Origin: a virus
Virus record (IMG/VR): IMGVR_UViG_3300025141_000359
Location: 1 to 35,053 of that record
DNA: 35,053 bases
Reading direction: 5' to 3' (one strand)
Shown: positions 1 through 7,856 of the stretch, piece after piece
Numbering within the stretch: position 1 is the first letter of the stretch
How the letters are laid out: each line of letters starts with the position of its first letter
Program-made: the position numbers and the translations under genes
The notes under the pieces: generated by a model
Databases searched by the model: none
What the model was told of the DNA's origin: nothing
What the model saw: the letters and a program-made list of their open reading frames with translations, nothing else

Positions 1-2
1 AT

Positions 3-344
3 AATTCTGACTGTTCCTGTTCCACACCCCCTGGACCCATGGGTGATGAAAAGCCAAAACCATCTTGCGAGTCACTTTCAACAGATAATAACCCTTTGCA
101 GGATATTGACATAAATTCTGGGGGCTCTACTTTTCCTTGGAGTCCTAGTCTGTGTCCACAATTGTGGCGTCCTCCTGAGGGTGGATTGACCAACGAATGT
201 CAAAGTCAAGCTTTTAGCGCTAAGGCTGCATGTGACGCACTGCCTTCTGTGGAGCAAAGGGCTTGTTATGCCGCCGCTAAAGCGGCGTACGAGACCTGCG
301 TTGAAGATGCGAAAGCCATGGTAGAGTCTTGTAAAGAAGATTAA
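3..344 (+). CDS. Cysteine-rich protein of unknown function, probably 5'-truncated
   Basis: I do not recognise this protein. The frame stays open to the left window edge, and the first ATG (position 39) has no ribosome binding site before it, so the true start may lie outside the window. If so, the 12 codons before that ATG, which include two cysteines, belong to the gene. The visible protein is short and rich in Cys, Ser and Pro, with seven cysteines from the ATG onward. The N-terminal half looks disordered. The C-terminal 45 residues are Ala-rich and probably helical, with cysteines spaced as if for disulfides or a metal. It resembles the Cys-rich proteins at 2421-5350 in composition, so it may belong to the same virion module (inference). 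It ends 4 bp inside the convergent dCMP deaminase gene. Confidence 0.5.
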   Translation, partial: NSDCSCSTPPGPMGDEKPKPSCESLSTDNNPLQDIDINSGGSTFPWSPSLCPQLWRPPEGGLTNECQSQAFSAKAACDALPSVEQRACYAAAKAAYETCVEDAKAMVESCKED

Positions 345-751
345 ATTTTTTCTACCTGAACGCCTAAAGATTCAAGGAACGTAATACCTTCCAAGTCGTG
401 ATATTCCTCTGAATAAACAACACGGCTGATTCCTGCCTGATAAACTAATTTGGCGCAGTTGAAACACGGGGACAGGGTCACGTATAACGTTGACCCAGTA
501 CTACTCTGAGAGCTCTTACAAAGCTTTGTGAGGGCATTACTCTCAGCATGGAGAACTTCCCTCTTAGTATATCCTTCGGCGTCCTCGCACGCGTTAGACA
601 TGCCTGATGGCATACCATTGAATCCATCGGATATAATCTGATTACCTCTTACAATAAGAGCACCTACTTTCCTTCTTTCAGCAGAAGAGAGATTACCCCA
701 CTCCTGCGCCATGCGAAGATAGGTTTTATCTAAGTCTGATTGTTTTGCCAT
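341..751 (-). CDS. cd: dCMP deaminase (deoxycytidylate deaminase)
   Basis: This enzyme converts dCMP to dUMP, feeding thymidylate synthesis for phage DNA replication in the host cytoplasm. From the ATG at 751 the protein has 136 residues. It shows the zinc-deaminase signature: HAE at residues 68-70 (His ligand and catalytic Glu) and PCFNC at 95-99 (two Cys ligands). The upstream FNGMPSG stretch is typical of dCMP deaminases rather than cytidine deaminases. The frame extends further upstream to 844, but the extension is not deaminase-like and overlaps the divergent gene at 789. A second possible start at 769 would add six residues. The gene stands alone on the minus strand, divergent from the 789 gene, with only about 37 bp between the starts. 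Confidence 0.93.
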   Translation of the reverse strand: MAKQSDLDKTYLRMAQEWGNLSSAERRKVGALIVRGNQIISDGFNGMPSGMSNACEDAEGYTKREVLHAESNALTKLCKSSQSSTGSTLYVTLSPCFNCAKLVYQAGISRVVYSEEYHDLEGITFLESLGVQVEKI

Positions 752-770
752 CACTTTATAAGAGTTCATA

Positions 771-778
771 CCTAAATA
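771..778 (+). promoter_or_regulatory. Possible T4-late-type promoter element (CCTAAATA)
   Basis: TAAATA at 773-778 lies 10 bp before the ATG at 789 and there is no obvious -35 box. It resembles the 3' part of the T4 late promoter TATAAATA. The divergent intergenic region is under 40 bp, so a promoter for the 789 gene must lie here or inside the deaminase gene. An AT-rich match of this length can arise by chance. Confidence 0.25.
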
Positions 779-788
779 AAATGAACCC

Positions 789-2414
789 ATGAAAAAGGTA
801 CTAGAGAAAAATTTTACATTTATAGATTTCTTAGCTGAAGGCAATTTAGGTCAGGAGCTTAAGAAACGAGGCATTACTGGTAGTGGTGTTCCCGAGGAGA
901 CTGGTAAAGGCATGCCTACATCTGTAGGAGTGAATCCTAATCCTCCGAAGGGTGCCCACAAGAATACGACTGACCCGCATTATCAAGCTAAAGCTCATGA
1001 GTATGCTAGAAGCATTGCGGGGAAATTTCACCGTGGTATGGATGGCGACATGGAGCATTTTGCTGCTGTTAAGAAAAAGTTCCCTCATTATCACCCAAAG
1101 ACAGAATGGGGTACTAAGAAAGACCATCAAGAAGATTCGAATGAGCTCATAGAAGCTAAAGCTAAAAAACCTTTTACTCTTAAAGGCAGGGTCATTTCTG
1201 AAAAAAAAATAAGTAATGTGGAGTGGAGCAAACAGCAACATTTTGTTCATGGTAAAGGTGGTGTATTATTTGGTGACAAATCTGCTATTTCTAAATGGAA
1301 TAAATTGTATTCTGCGGAGCATGGTGAATATAAGCCAAAGAAAATTATTTCTATGTCTGCAGCGCATAAGCCTAAAGAGAAAGTGGATACTAACTGCGTA
1401 GCTCCCTCCGAGGGAGGGGCGAAGCTTAATGAAGCTCAAACTCGTAAATTAGTGGTTCTTTCTAAAGGAGGAGCTAAGCGAAGATTACATGAAATCGGGA
1501 TACCAAAATTTATATCTAAAGGAGTGGACTACATTAAAGGAAAGGCTAAGAAGGTTAAAAATACGCTTAGTGGGAAGTCGGAGGATAACTCCACCATGAA
1601 AAGGTGGGCGAGTCTGCAAAAGCCGAAGCCGAAGCCGAAGAAAAGACCCATCCCTAAGGATGTTCTCGACACCACGAGAGCACATGAACGTCCCCCAAGG
1701 CAGGACAATACGCCTAAAAAGGAGTGGGAAACTGACGAAAGCGGGACCGTGACGTCTCAGTCGCCAGGACGATACGGGAAGACGGTTCCTAAGAACCGAG
1801 TTCACAGCAGGGATGCCATGGAGGGCAACGTAGCTCCTCAAGGTCTTGATGTTATTATGGAGAAGTTAGGAAAGGAATTATCAAAATATAAAAAGACAAG
1901 ACCTGAGCCACAGTCTCCAGCTCGCACAGAGCCTCGCTCCCACGTGGAGGTCCCTAAAGGAACCAAACTCTCCACCAAAGCCCAAAATAAACTAGAAGGG
2001 CATGAACAAAGAAAGAGTGAAAGGAGAGAATCCGATACTTATTGGGCAAAGGATTACCAAGGTGGTGGAGACAGCGAAGACCGACGAGTTAAAGCTACGC
2101 GAGAACGACTAGGTAAACACTATAAATCCAGGGGAGAGAAAAAGGTTAAGGGAGAAAAAGTCGAAGCTGCACCAAAGCCAAGTAAATTGAAGCGTCTTGA
2201 AAAAGTTCAAATGTCGCACCTTAAAAGAAAGGGAGGAGTAGTGGGAGGAGATGACGCCATCCGTAGCAGTACCACCAAGCAAATTGCACAAACGTATGCG
2301 GATAAGCGAGGTGGTTCAGCAGAAGACCATATGGATACCGCGACGAAAAAGAAAGCAAAAGCTGAAGCTACTAGAGGGAAAAAGCTTAATGCTATGGGAT
2401 TACCAAAAAAATAA
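789..2414 (+). CDS. Large, very basic low-complexity protein; candidate internal head protein with prohead-protease sites
   Basis: No catalytic domain is recognisable in this 541-residue protein. It is dominated by Lys, Arg, Pro, Gly and Glu, including a run of KP repeats near residue 280, and is probably disordered and nucleic-acid binding. The first 17 residues form a short amphipathic segment ending FLAE-G. This matches the (L/I)xE-A/G/S site at which T4 gp21 removes the capsid-targeting peptide of internal proteins (T4 IP proteins begin with a segment ending FIAE-A). Further LxE-A sites are LIE-A at 120-123 and LNE-A at 213-216. I infer a protein packaged in the prohead, trimmed at maturation, and perhaps DNA-condensing or injected. 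Two other basic proteins at 5661-7478 look similar. A packaging or scaffold role is an alternative. The coding assignment is secure; the role is inferred. Confidence 0.75.
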   Translation: MKKVLEKNFTFIDFLAEGNLGQELKKRGITGSGVPEETGKGMPTSVGVNPNPPKGAHKNTTDPHYQAKAHEYARSIAGKFHRGMDGDMEHFAAVKKKFPHYHPKTEWGTKKDHQEDSNELIEAKAKKPFTLKGRVISEKKISNVEWSKQQHFVHGKGGVLFGDKSAISKWNKLYSAEHGEYKPKKIISMSAAHKPKEKVDTNCVAPSEGGAKLNEAQTRKLVVLSKGGAKRRLHEIGIPKFISKGVDYIKGKAKKVKNTLSGKSEDNSTMKRWASLQKPKPKPKKRPIPKDVLDTTRAHERPPRQDNTPKKEWETDESGTVTSQSPGRYGKTVPKNRVHSRDAMEGNVAPQGLDVIMEKLGKELSKYKKTRPEPQSPARTEPRSHVEVPKGTKLSTKAQNKLEGHEQRKSERRESDTYWAKDYQGGGDSEDRRVKATRERLGKHYKSRGEKKVKGEKVEAAPKPSKLKRLEKVQMSHLKRKGGVVGGDDAIRSSTTKQIAQTYADKRGGSAEDHMDTATKKKAKAEATRGKKLNAMGLPKK

Positions 2415-2420
2415 GAAAAA

Positions 2421-4118
2421 ATGAAAACAAATGATATCACAATTGCAGGTTCTTACGTTATTGTCGTAAAGCACATGGACCCAACGGGCAATGAATTTAA
2501 GCGTGAATGCATTCAACATTTACCACAGGTAGATGTGGTTGACGCTCCTATAGGTAATGATTTTGCTACTTATAATAAAGCAAGGAAATCAGAAAGAAAG
2601 AGTCCTTACGGAGGCATGTATGAACGCTCAACTAAATTTGCAAATTCACAAGGGGTGCCTTATGTTGTTATGCCTCAAATCTATGCAGTAGATGCGGCTT
2701 TAAATAGTGCAATTGCAGCTGCTCCGACTACTGTTGGTACCCTTCTTGGGGAAGATACTATTACGGCATTTATTGCATCGGGAAGTTCACCCGCTGCTGC
2801 TATTGCTAATTGGGGAACTACTTCCGATTTATCTGATTCATCTATATCTGGTGGTACATACTCTTTTAATGTAGGTGAAAACAAAGGATGGTTAACTTGT
2901 GAACACTCTAATAGCTTGGTATTTTCGGAGGCATGGTATCCTACCGTGGGTTCTGGGGATGACGGGGATATTAGTACAGCCATTCGTAGTTGGGACCGAA
3001 TGAGGGATTTTATAATCGCAAAGGCTGTTGGCTCAGATAGGTATGAAGCTAAAGTGATTGCGCACGATACAGCAAAAAGAAATCCTTCCACTATTACTGC
3101 TAGCAAGGCAGACGAGTGGCGTAAAAAATCGAGCGAATTTAGATTTAAAATTACTAATTTTCCCTCCTTTATGCCTAAAAGAGATTCAAATGATATTCAG
3201 AATGTTATTGATAATAATCTCGTTCTAGGACAAGAGTATTTTACAATTCTTCAGGATGGAGACAATTCATATGCCTACACTTTAAATAGTGAAGGCACTA
3301 ATTTTGCGTTTTTCTCACCTCAAAATAACAATAGCACCTCAAGTTTCTCAGCTGGACTCGGTATGGGGCTTGGTGCGAGTACGGATTCACCCAGTGGCTT
3401 TAAATGTTATAATATTTTCCATCAAGGAGGTGTTGACTCGATTACTCAACGCGTAGAGGATAAGTGCTGGAGAATAAGGTTCAAAAAATGCCAAGTACAA
3501 ACCATCCCAATTCCAGTCGCTTTTGCTAATGAACAATGGGAAGGTAACTTGGAAGCCTTTGAAGATTACCTTGTGGAGATGTATGGTAAATTTGAAGAAG
3601 ATTGTCCAGAGTGTGGGACAGGGCACCCACCTCCTGGTGGCGATAGATTCGACTTGCTGGGAGGCTTTGTAAATGATAATAGGAACGGGGACGGGGGCAA
3701 AGACTTGTATGACCCTTCAAACCCCAACAGCTACTGGGGAGGAGTAAGCGAAGACGCAAATGGTAATGGATATCCCGTGACAGGTTCGGACGGCAACGTG
3801 TATCAGAACTGGGACACCACGGACCTGGCGGATTCGAATGTTGACTTTTGCAAAGAAGTAAATGCTGGAACTCTGACGGCTGGAACTAACTGTGAGGAAG
3901 CAGTGTGGTCGTACATAATACTCTTAACCCGAGAAAAAGTACCATGTCTTGACGAGAAGAATGATGATTCATCGAATTCTTCTGTACTTGATGATTACAA
4001 CACATATTCTGCGGCGACTGGGGTGGATGCTGGATTTGACGTCTCAAGTCAACACTCTACTAGTACACCCGCAACAGGTGAAAATAATCCTTCAAGTGAT
4101 TCACCGCAAGCCCTCTAG
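2421..4118 (+). CDS. Unknown 565-residue protein, probable virion structural protein
   Basis: I do not recognise this protein. Its start is 6 bp after the stop of the basic-protein gene, in an A-rich tract, so the two are probably co-transcribed. Residues 1-370 look globular, with Ala- and Ser-rich stretches and beta-prone segments. A CPECG pair near residue 400 is followed by a Gly/Asn/Asp-rich region typical of exposed virion loops. The last 60 residues are Ser/Asn/Thr-rich and probably disordered. Cysteines cluster in the C-terminal half. No signal peptide or membrane segment is visible. The genes at 4137 and 4802 follow in the same direction with tight spacing and similar Cys/Gly-rich composition, suggesting one structural or adhesin module. 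That role is inference only. Confidence 0.7.
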   Translation: MKTNDITIAGSYVIVVKHMDPTGNEFKRECIQHLPQVDVVDAPIGNDFATYNKARKSERKSPYGGMYERSTKFANSQGVPYVVMPQIYAVDAALNSAIAAAPTTVGTLLGEDTITAFIASGSSPAAAIANWGTTSDLSDSSISGGTYSFNVGENKGWLTCEHSNSLVFSEAWYPTVGSGDDGDISTAIRSWDRMRDFIIAKAVGSDRYEAKVIAHDTAKRNPSTITASKADEWRKKSSEFRFKITNFPSFMPKRDSNDIQNVIDNNLVLGQEYFTILQDGDNSYAYTLNSEGTNFAFFSPQNNNSTSSFSAGLGMGLGASTDSPSGFKCYNIFHQGGVDSITQRVEDKCWRIRFKKCQVQTIPIPVAFANEQWEGNLEAFEDYLVEMYGKFEEDCPECGTGHPPPGGDRFDLLGGFVNDNRNGDGGKDLYDPSNPNSYWGGVSEDANGNGYPVTGSDGNVYQNWDTTDLADSNVDFCKEVNAGTLTAGTNCEEAVWSYIILLTREKVPCLDEKNDDSSNSSVLDDYNTYSAATGVDAGFDVSSQHSTSTPATGENNPSSDSPQAL

Positions 4119-4136
4119 ATAACATAGGAAAATAAA

Positions 4137-4802
4137 ATGACACCATCACCAACACCGACAGTTCCAAACTCTCCTTTTGGGGGGAAACCTGCACAAGGCG
4201 CCGACGCTGGCTTGAAACTACGCAAATTCTACGTCAGAGTTCAACTAACTCCTAAGGGTACAGTAGATGCACAAGACGAGCAAATAGGCGACCAAGATAA
4301 TATGACTCACTACCAAGGATTAGATGGTGTGTGGTTACACCCCATTGAGGCTTTTGCTGGTTACCTCACTAGAGTTTTTCTTGAGGTTGCAGAGGGAACC
4401 GCTGACAACCCACCTCCAGAAGCTCCAGATACCCTATTTACTTCTACACTGCCTTTTGACACCAAGGAAGAGGCTTGGGCAGGCTGGGCGGACGAAGTTG
4501 ATTGCTCTGGGGTTAGTGGACACGCAGGAGAAGTTTCAGGTGCTAGTGGTGTCAGCGGTTTCATTTCAGGCACGGCTTCTAATGTTTTGACAACTCACGG
4601 GGTTTTGTTGGGGTGTGACCATACCGATTGTGCTCATTACTTCAGTAAGTGTCTCCTACCAAAGAGAACTTTATTGGCGGGGTCTTACACAGGAGATGTT
4701 ATTTGTTATTACCCCGATACTCCTGGTGGAGACCCAGATACTGGTGAGGGCTGTGCTGGCGCTTATTACAGAACTAGATTAGGGTATAGGGACCCTTCCT
4801 GA
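4137..4802 (+). CDS. Unknown Gly/Ser/Cys-rich protein with SG repeats
   Basis: This 221-residue protein is not recognised. The start follows an AGGA ribosome binding site 7 bp upstream. The N-terminus is Thr/Pro-rich (TPSPTPTVP), followed by a probable beta-domain at residues 25-90. Around residues 120-145 there is a short repeat of the type SGxSG, HAGEVSGASG, SGFISG, reminiscent of repeats in tail-fibre or virion-surface proteins. The C-terminal third carries most of the cysteines (CDHTDC, FSKC, DVIC, EGC). The stop codon shares a base with the next start (TGATG), so translation of the 4802 gene is probably coupled. Similar ASG/SG stretches occur in the virion-like protein at 17197, so a virion role is plausible but unproven. 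Confidence 0.65.
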   Translation: MTPSPTPTVPNSPFGGKPAQGADAGLKLRKFYVRVQLTPKGTVDAQDEQIGDQDNMTHYQGLDGVWLHPIEAFAGYLTRVFLEVAEGTADNPPPEAPDTLFTSTLPFDTKEEAWAGWADEVDCSGVSGHAGEVSGASGVSGFISGTASNVLTTHGVLLGCDHTDCAHYFSKCLLPKRTLLAGSYTGDVICYYPDTPGGDPDTGEGCAGAYYRTRLGYRDPS

Positions 4803-5350
4803 TGAGTAATTACATCTGCATTAAAGTGTTAACTAGGGAACAAGGTCCTAGAGTCACCAATGAATCAGACACTCTAAGGTGTTATGATTTGTTTTATACC
4901 TGTGAGACGAAATACTGTCAAGTCCCAGGTCTTAGAGTCCGTACGAATGCCGCTGGGGAGGTATATTATGAGTTGGGCAAAGGGGCAATGTCTCAGTGGG
5001 AGGGGTGGATTACTGACTACTTCAGAGACGAGTACCCTGGTGGAAAAGGGGCTCTCAGTACATTTGGCGAGATAGTTCAGAGTGTCCCCGAGTGGGACGG
5101 CGTAAACCAGGTGAAGCTAAATGGCTGTGATTTTGACGTTTCACGCATCCCCTGTACTTCAGATAATACGCGAAAACAATGCAAGATATGCTATCCCAAA
5201 AACGTGGTTTGCGGGGAGCATGGGTGCTTTATTCCCCACATCCTCGGCACCGAACTCGGCTGCCCTGATTTGGATGAATACTGCAAAGGGGATTCCAACT
5301 CTAACGATGACCCCGTTTCGCCCATATATCCCGCACCGCCTGCGGACTAA
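4802..5350 (+). CDS. Unknown cysteine-rich protein
   Basis: This is a 182-residue protein without a family I can name. It is coupled to the preceding gene through a TGATG overlap. Cysteine content is high, with clusters at residues 27-40 (CYDLFYTCETKYC) and 110-160 (CDF, IPC, QCKIC, VVCGEHGC, GCPD, EYC). This suggests several disulfides or zinc sites, and disulfides would only form outside the cytoplasm or in released virions. The C-terminus is a Pro/Asp-rich tail. No signal peptide is visible, which argues against host secretion and fits a virion-surface protein. It is the last plus-strand gene before the convergent minus-strand block starting at 5356. Confidence 0.65.
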   Translation: MSNYICIKVLTREQGPRVTNESDTLRCYDLFYTCETKYCQVPGLRVRTNAAGEVYYELGKGAMSQWEGWITDYFRDEYPGGKGALSTFGEIVQSVPEWDGVNQVKLNGCDFDVSRIPCTSDNTRKQCKICYPKNVVCGEHGCFIPHILGTELGCPDLDEYCKGDSNSNDDPVSPIYPAPPAD

Positions 5351-5355
5351 AGCTG

Positions 5356-5637
5356 TTAAACTTTTACTCCAACCACGGCGCCTATTATAGTTAAAATAAT
5401 AAGTATTGTTTGGGGAGTGAGGACTTGTACCACCCATTTATAAAACCCTCTCTTATCGGCGTGCTGGTCTTTTGTTGCTTCCTTAATATCTGCTAGGGCT
5501 TCTTTGTAATGTGCCGAGTTAATCTCATCCATTTTATGGTGATTAATTAAATCCTTATAGGTCTGAGCTAAGTCAACCTTCACATCCGTAATACTATCTT
5601 CTAGCTTACCAATTCTGTTGTAGATGTCTTGTTCCAT
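5356..5637 (-). CDS. Small coiled-coil protein with C-terminal membrane anchor (XhlA-like, possible holin)
   Basis: This 93-residue protein has two visible parts. Residues 1-65 are a charged helix with heptad-like spacing (IGKLEDSITDVKVDL). Residues 72-93 are one hydrophobic transmembrane helix (TILIILTIIGAVVGVKV), with Lys/Arg/Trp just before it. This layout matches XhlA-type haemolysin/holin accessory proteins of phages such as PBSX: an N-terminal coil and one C-terminal membrane span, about 90 residues. I infer an inner-membrane protein that may help lysis or alter the host membrane. No endolysin gene is visible nearby, so the lysis role is not supported by context. The start lies 4 bp after a TATATAC element on the minus strand. 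Confidence 0.6.
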   Translation of the reverse strand: MEQDIYNRIGKLEDSITDVKVDLAQTYKDLINHHKMDEINSAHYKEALADIKEATKDQHADKRGFYKWVVQVLTPQTILIILTIIGAVVGVKV

Positions 5638-5660
5638 TACTGTATATAGCCTAAACTTAC

Positions 5661-6080
5661 TTACTTTTCGTCCTTATGCGCGGAGCCTGATAATTCTGCC
5701 TTAGCGGTTTTAACTCGCTTACGAGCTTTTACCACCGCCTCTGGACTTGTTCTGCGTCCTGCGGTTTGTTTTAAAGACTTTAGTGGGGCTTCTCTACCGT
5801 GTTCCTCACCTTCTTCGGTATGTCTTTCGTGTCTGCCAGATGGGGTTGTAAGAGCACCCAGCCCTGAAGTAACTCCCCTGTGGGTGATGCCTGAACGACC
5901 TAAAAGTTTTGCGGGGATGTTTTCTACACCACCCTTCACTGCGGTTTCCCAATCTATGCCCCCGTCCTCGGTTGATTTGGGAAGAGGTTTCAAAGTTTTT
6001 GAGGGTTTTGTCTTCCCATTCTTTTCTTCTTCTTTTTTATCAGCTTCGGTGAGAAGGTCTAAACACTTGAAAAGGTCCAT
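5661..6080 (-). CDS. Small charged protein, candidate prohead-core or internal protein
   Basis: This 139-residue protein is hydrophilic and mostly Lys/Glu/Gly/Thr-rich, without a catalytic domain that I recognise. It starts immediately after the stop of the 6081-7478 gene (stop and ATG abut), so the two are probably translationally coupled. The N-terminal 12 residues form a hydrophobic/amphipathic segment ending LLTE-A. This fits the T4 gp21 prohead-protease consensus (L/I)xE-A and closely resembles the T4 gp23 cleavage site, FLTE-A. The middle holds Gly/Thr-rich and His/Glu-rich stretches, and the C-terminus is basic (KARKRVKTAKAEL). I infer a protein built into the prohead core and cleaved during maturation. 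A regulatory DNA-binding role is an alternative. Confidence 0.6.
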   Translation of the reverse strand: MDLFKCLDLLTEADKKEEEKNGKTKPSKTLKPLPKSTEDGGIDWETAVKGGVENIPAKLLGRSGITHRGVTSGLGALTTPSGRHERHTEEGEEHGREAPLKSLKQTAGRRTSPEAVVKARKRVKTAKAELSGSAHKDEK

Positions 6081-7478
6081 TTAATTGTCCCCGTATACAT
6101 GTTCCCCCACATGCTCAGAGCCGTGTAGTCCTGCATCGTGATGCAAATGGTGAGGGTTTTCCTTGTAGTGAGCTTGTAGAGCTTTTTTTTCTTTGTGTGT
6201 AAGGGGTTTATCCACAACACCACCCAATCTAGCTCTGGCTAATACAGCAACGGGATTTATTTCGTTCTTTTTCTTGACTTCGAAAATAGAGTCCGCAAAA
6301 TTATCAAAAGATTTATGGTCGCCGAATAGAGTACCTTGCTTAAGATTTGATTTCTTTTTCTTTGGGGGTGTGCCGTAATTGTGTGGTGCGTGCTGTCTAG
6401 GGTTTTTAGGTCCAGCGGGTCCACCCATAGGACCCCATTTTCTTGGTCCTGATGCTAATCTAGCTAACTTATTTCCCATACCTGCTCGGTCTGGTTCGGG
6501 CTTTTGTTGAAGTCCTTTGTTACCAAATGGTAGGTTAGGCTGAACCAAAGGCTTTAGCTTTTTCTTTTGCCTATTTTCTGGTGCACCTGTGCCTTTGGGT
6601 GCTGGGAGGGCGAGTTTCCCTTTCGCCTTACCCAGCTCACTCTTGGGCGGTGGTGGTAATGCCAGTGCACCTTTTTTATTGACATCCTCGTGGTCTATCG
6701 TCTGACGATGCTTCCGTGGTGCCTCCAGTTTTTTCTTGGGCGGTGCTGGTATAATCTCACCCTCAAGCGCCGAGGATGTGCCCAAGGCTTTCATTTTCGG
6801 AGTGGTAACGGTAGTAGTCCCAGTGGCTTTAGATGCCGCCGCGCTTCTTTTTGATTTAAGACCTCCTATTATAGTGTTGAATCGGTCTCGTTTGGACATC
6901 CCTCCACCAGCTTCTTTTTCCGACCAAGGCTTTAGGTTAGGGTTAGAGCGTTTTGGTTCGTCTCCCCCCATCTCATGTGCTGCAGGCTTTTGGTACCCAG
7001 ACTTTCCTGGACGCGTTCCAGCTTCTGCAGGGTCTGCAGCTGCTCTTTTCATGGCTGCTGCTTTCATCTTAGCACGCCTTTCGAGAGTTGCATCACTAAA
7101 GCTACCGCCCCCCTTTCTTCTTGGTTGCCTTGATAGTGTATTATCAACTTTAATCTGTCCTTGACCTGGACGGCGGGCTTGACCACGACCTCCTGGTACA
7201 GGCGCTTGACCACTTTGACCCTCTGCGTTGTCTGATTTAAATTTATTAAGTCGGTCTGATACGTCTTGCTTTCCTATTATAGCTCTGGCTCGAAATCTGT
7301 CTGACAGACCCTGGGCTTTAGCGCGGCTTTTTTTACTTCTAAATGGGTTTGTTGCTTTGACGCTCTGCTGGTTTGCCATCTTCATCATGGCTCGGTACTC
7401 GTTGAGCACCTCGGTGATATAAGCCAATTCCTCAGGAGAGGCAGCTCTAACGTAAGATTCTAATAGTACTTTTTCCAT
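6081..7478 (-). CDS. Large, very basic low-complexity protein, candidate internal head or DNA-binding protein
   Basis: This 465-residue protein is not recognised as a family. Residues 1-40 are predicted helical and partly hydrophobic (SPEELAYITEVLNEYRAMM). The rest is a disordered, strongly basic region rich in Lys, Arg, Gly, Pro, Ala and Gln, with repeated KKK and PxPP elements (ALPPPPKSEL, LALPAPK). The last 60 residues are His-rich (HHLHHDAGLHGSEH) and could bind metal. Candidate prohead-protease sites near the N-terminus are LLE-S at 5-8 and ITE-V at 21-24, weaker than those in the two related genes. Composition and neighbourhood match the 789 and 5661 proteins. I infer a packaged, DNA-associated virion protein. 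An inverted repeat and a TAAATA element precede the start. Confidence 0.65.
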   Translation of the reverse strand: MEKVLLESYVRAASPEELAYITEVLNEYRAMMKMANQQSVKATNPFRSKKSRAKAQGLSDRFRARAIIGKQDVSDRLNKFKSDNAEGQSGQAPVPGGRGQARRPGQGQIKVDNTLSRQPRRKGGGSFSDATLERRAKMKAAAMKRAAADPAEAGTRPGKSGYQKPAAHEMGGDEPKRSNPNLKPWSEKEAGGGMSKRDRFNTIIGGLKSKRSAAASKATGTTTVTTPKMKALGTSSALEGEIIPAPPKKKLEAPRKHRQTIDHEDVNKKGALALPPPPKSELGKAKGKLALPAPKGTGAPENRQKKKLKPLVQPNLPFGNKGLQQKPEPDRAGMGNKLARLASGPRKWGPMGGPAGPKNPRQHAPHNYGTPPKKKKSNLKQGTLFGDHKSFDNFADSIFEVKKKNEINPVAVLARARLGGVVDKPLTHKEKKALQAHYKENPHHLHHDAGLHGSEHVGEHVYGDN

Positions 7479-7480
7479 GT

Positions 7481-7497
7481 CTCTAAGTTATTTAGAG
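7481..7497 (-). promoter_or_regulatory. Inverted repeat with TAAATA element just upstream of the 7478 start
   Basis: Read on the minus strand this is CTCTAA-ATAAC-TTAGAG, a perfect 6-bp inverted repeat with a 5-bp spacer, ending 2 bp before the ATG at 7478. It contains CTAAATAA, similar to the element before 789 and to the T4 late consensus TATAAATA. It could be a promoter with an operator, or a small hairpin at the mRNA 5' end that masks the start. The two cannot be separated by eye. Confidence 0.35.
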
Positions 7498-7520
7498 GCA
7501 TTGTCAAAATTTAGTATCCT

Positions 7521-7808
7521 TTAAATCTCGCCTCTAGATAAAAAGTAGCACATTACGTATAAAATCCAACATATACCACTCCCTAAAAACATATCTAAAA
7601 TTAGTCTGTCTGTTGGGGAATACCAAAGTAAGCTAAGTAACCCTGCTACCCAAAAACCGAGGCACATAGGACAAATGAGTAATTCACCTAGAAAATGGAG
7701 AATGACGTTTTGAGATTCTATAAGTTTATCGACGTACGGATACGTTAGTTTGGAGTTGCCTAAACTGTAGACTATCCCAAAAAGTGTTAATGCCCATGTT
7801 GCTAACAT
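7521..7808 (-). CDS. DUF1360-like integral membrane protein with CPMC motif
   Basis: This 95-residue protein has three to four hydrophobic segments (about residues 1-15, 38-62 and 70-90) and is almost certainly an inner-membrane protein. Residues 44-52 read LICPMCLGF, followed by WVAGL. This matches the CPxCxGFW signature of DUF1360 proteins, small membrane proteins found in Firmicutes and some phages whose function is unknown. The two cysteines could be redox-active or bind metal. It lies upstream of the basic-protein genes on the same strand and diverges from the 7857 gene across a 48-bp gap with promoter-like sequences in both directions (TATTATATTGT ends at this ATG). The family call rests on the motif; the role is unknown. 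Confidence 0.65.
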   Translation of the reverse strand: MLATWALTLFGIVYSLGNSKLTYPYVDKLIESQNVILHFLGELLICPMCLGFWVAGLLSLLWYSPTDRLILDMFLGSGICWILYVMCYFLSRGEI

Positions 7809-7842
7809 ACAATATAATAGACTAATTTTATGAAAAATAATC

Positions 7843-7848
7843 TATAAT
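7843..7848 (+). promoter_or_regulatory. TATAAT element upstream of the 7857 gene
   Basis: A perfect TATAAT (within TCTATAATG) ends 8 bp before the ATG at 7857. There is no -35-like hexamer at the expected distance, and no Shine-Dalgarno sequence fits in the remaining 8 bp. Transcription from it would start within a few bases of the ATG, giving a nearly leaderless mRNA. The same geometry appears at 16106-16111. Confidence 0.35.
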
Positions 7849-7856
7849 GTTTACTA

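Noticed and set aside
752-844. Longer N-terminus of the dCMP deaminase
   Set aside because: The 31 extra residues do not resemble deaminases and would overlap the divergent gene at 789.
846-1250. Long antisense frames opposite the basic-protein genes
   Set aside because: They arise from Lys/Arg-rich codon composition on the coding strand, with no own start signals or recognisable content.
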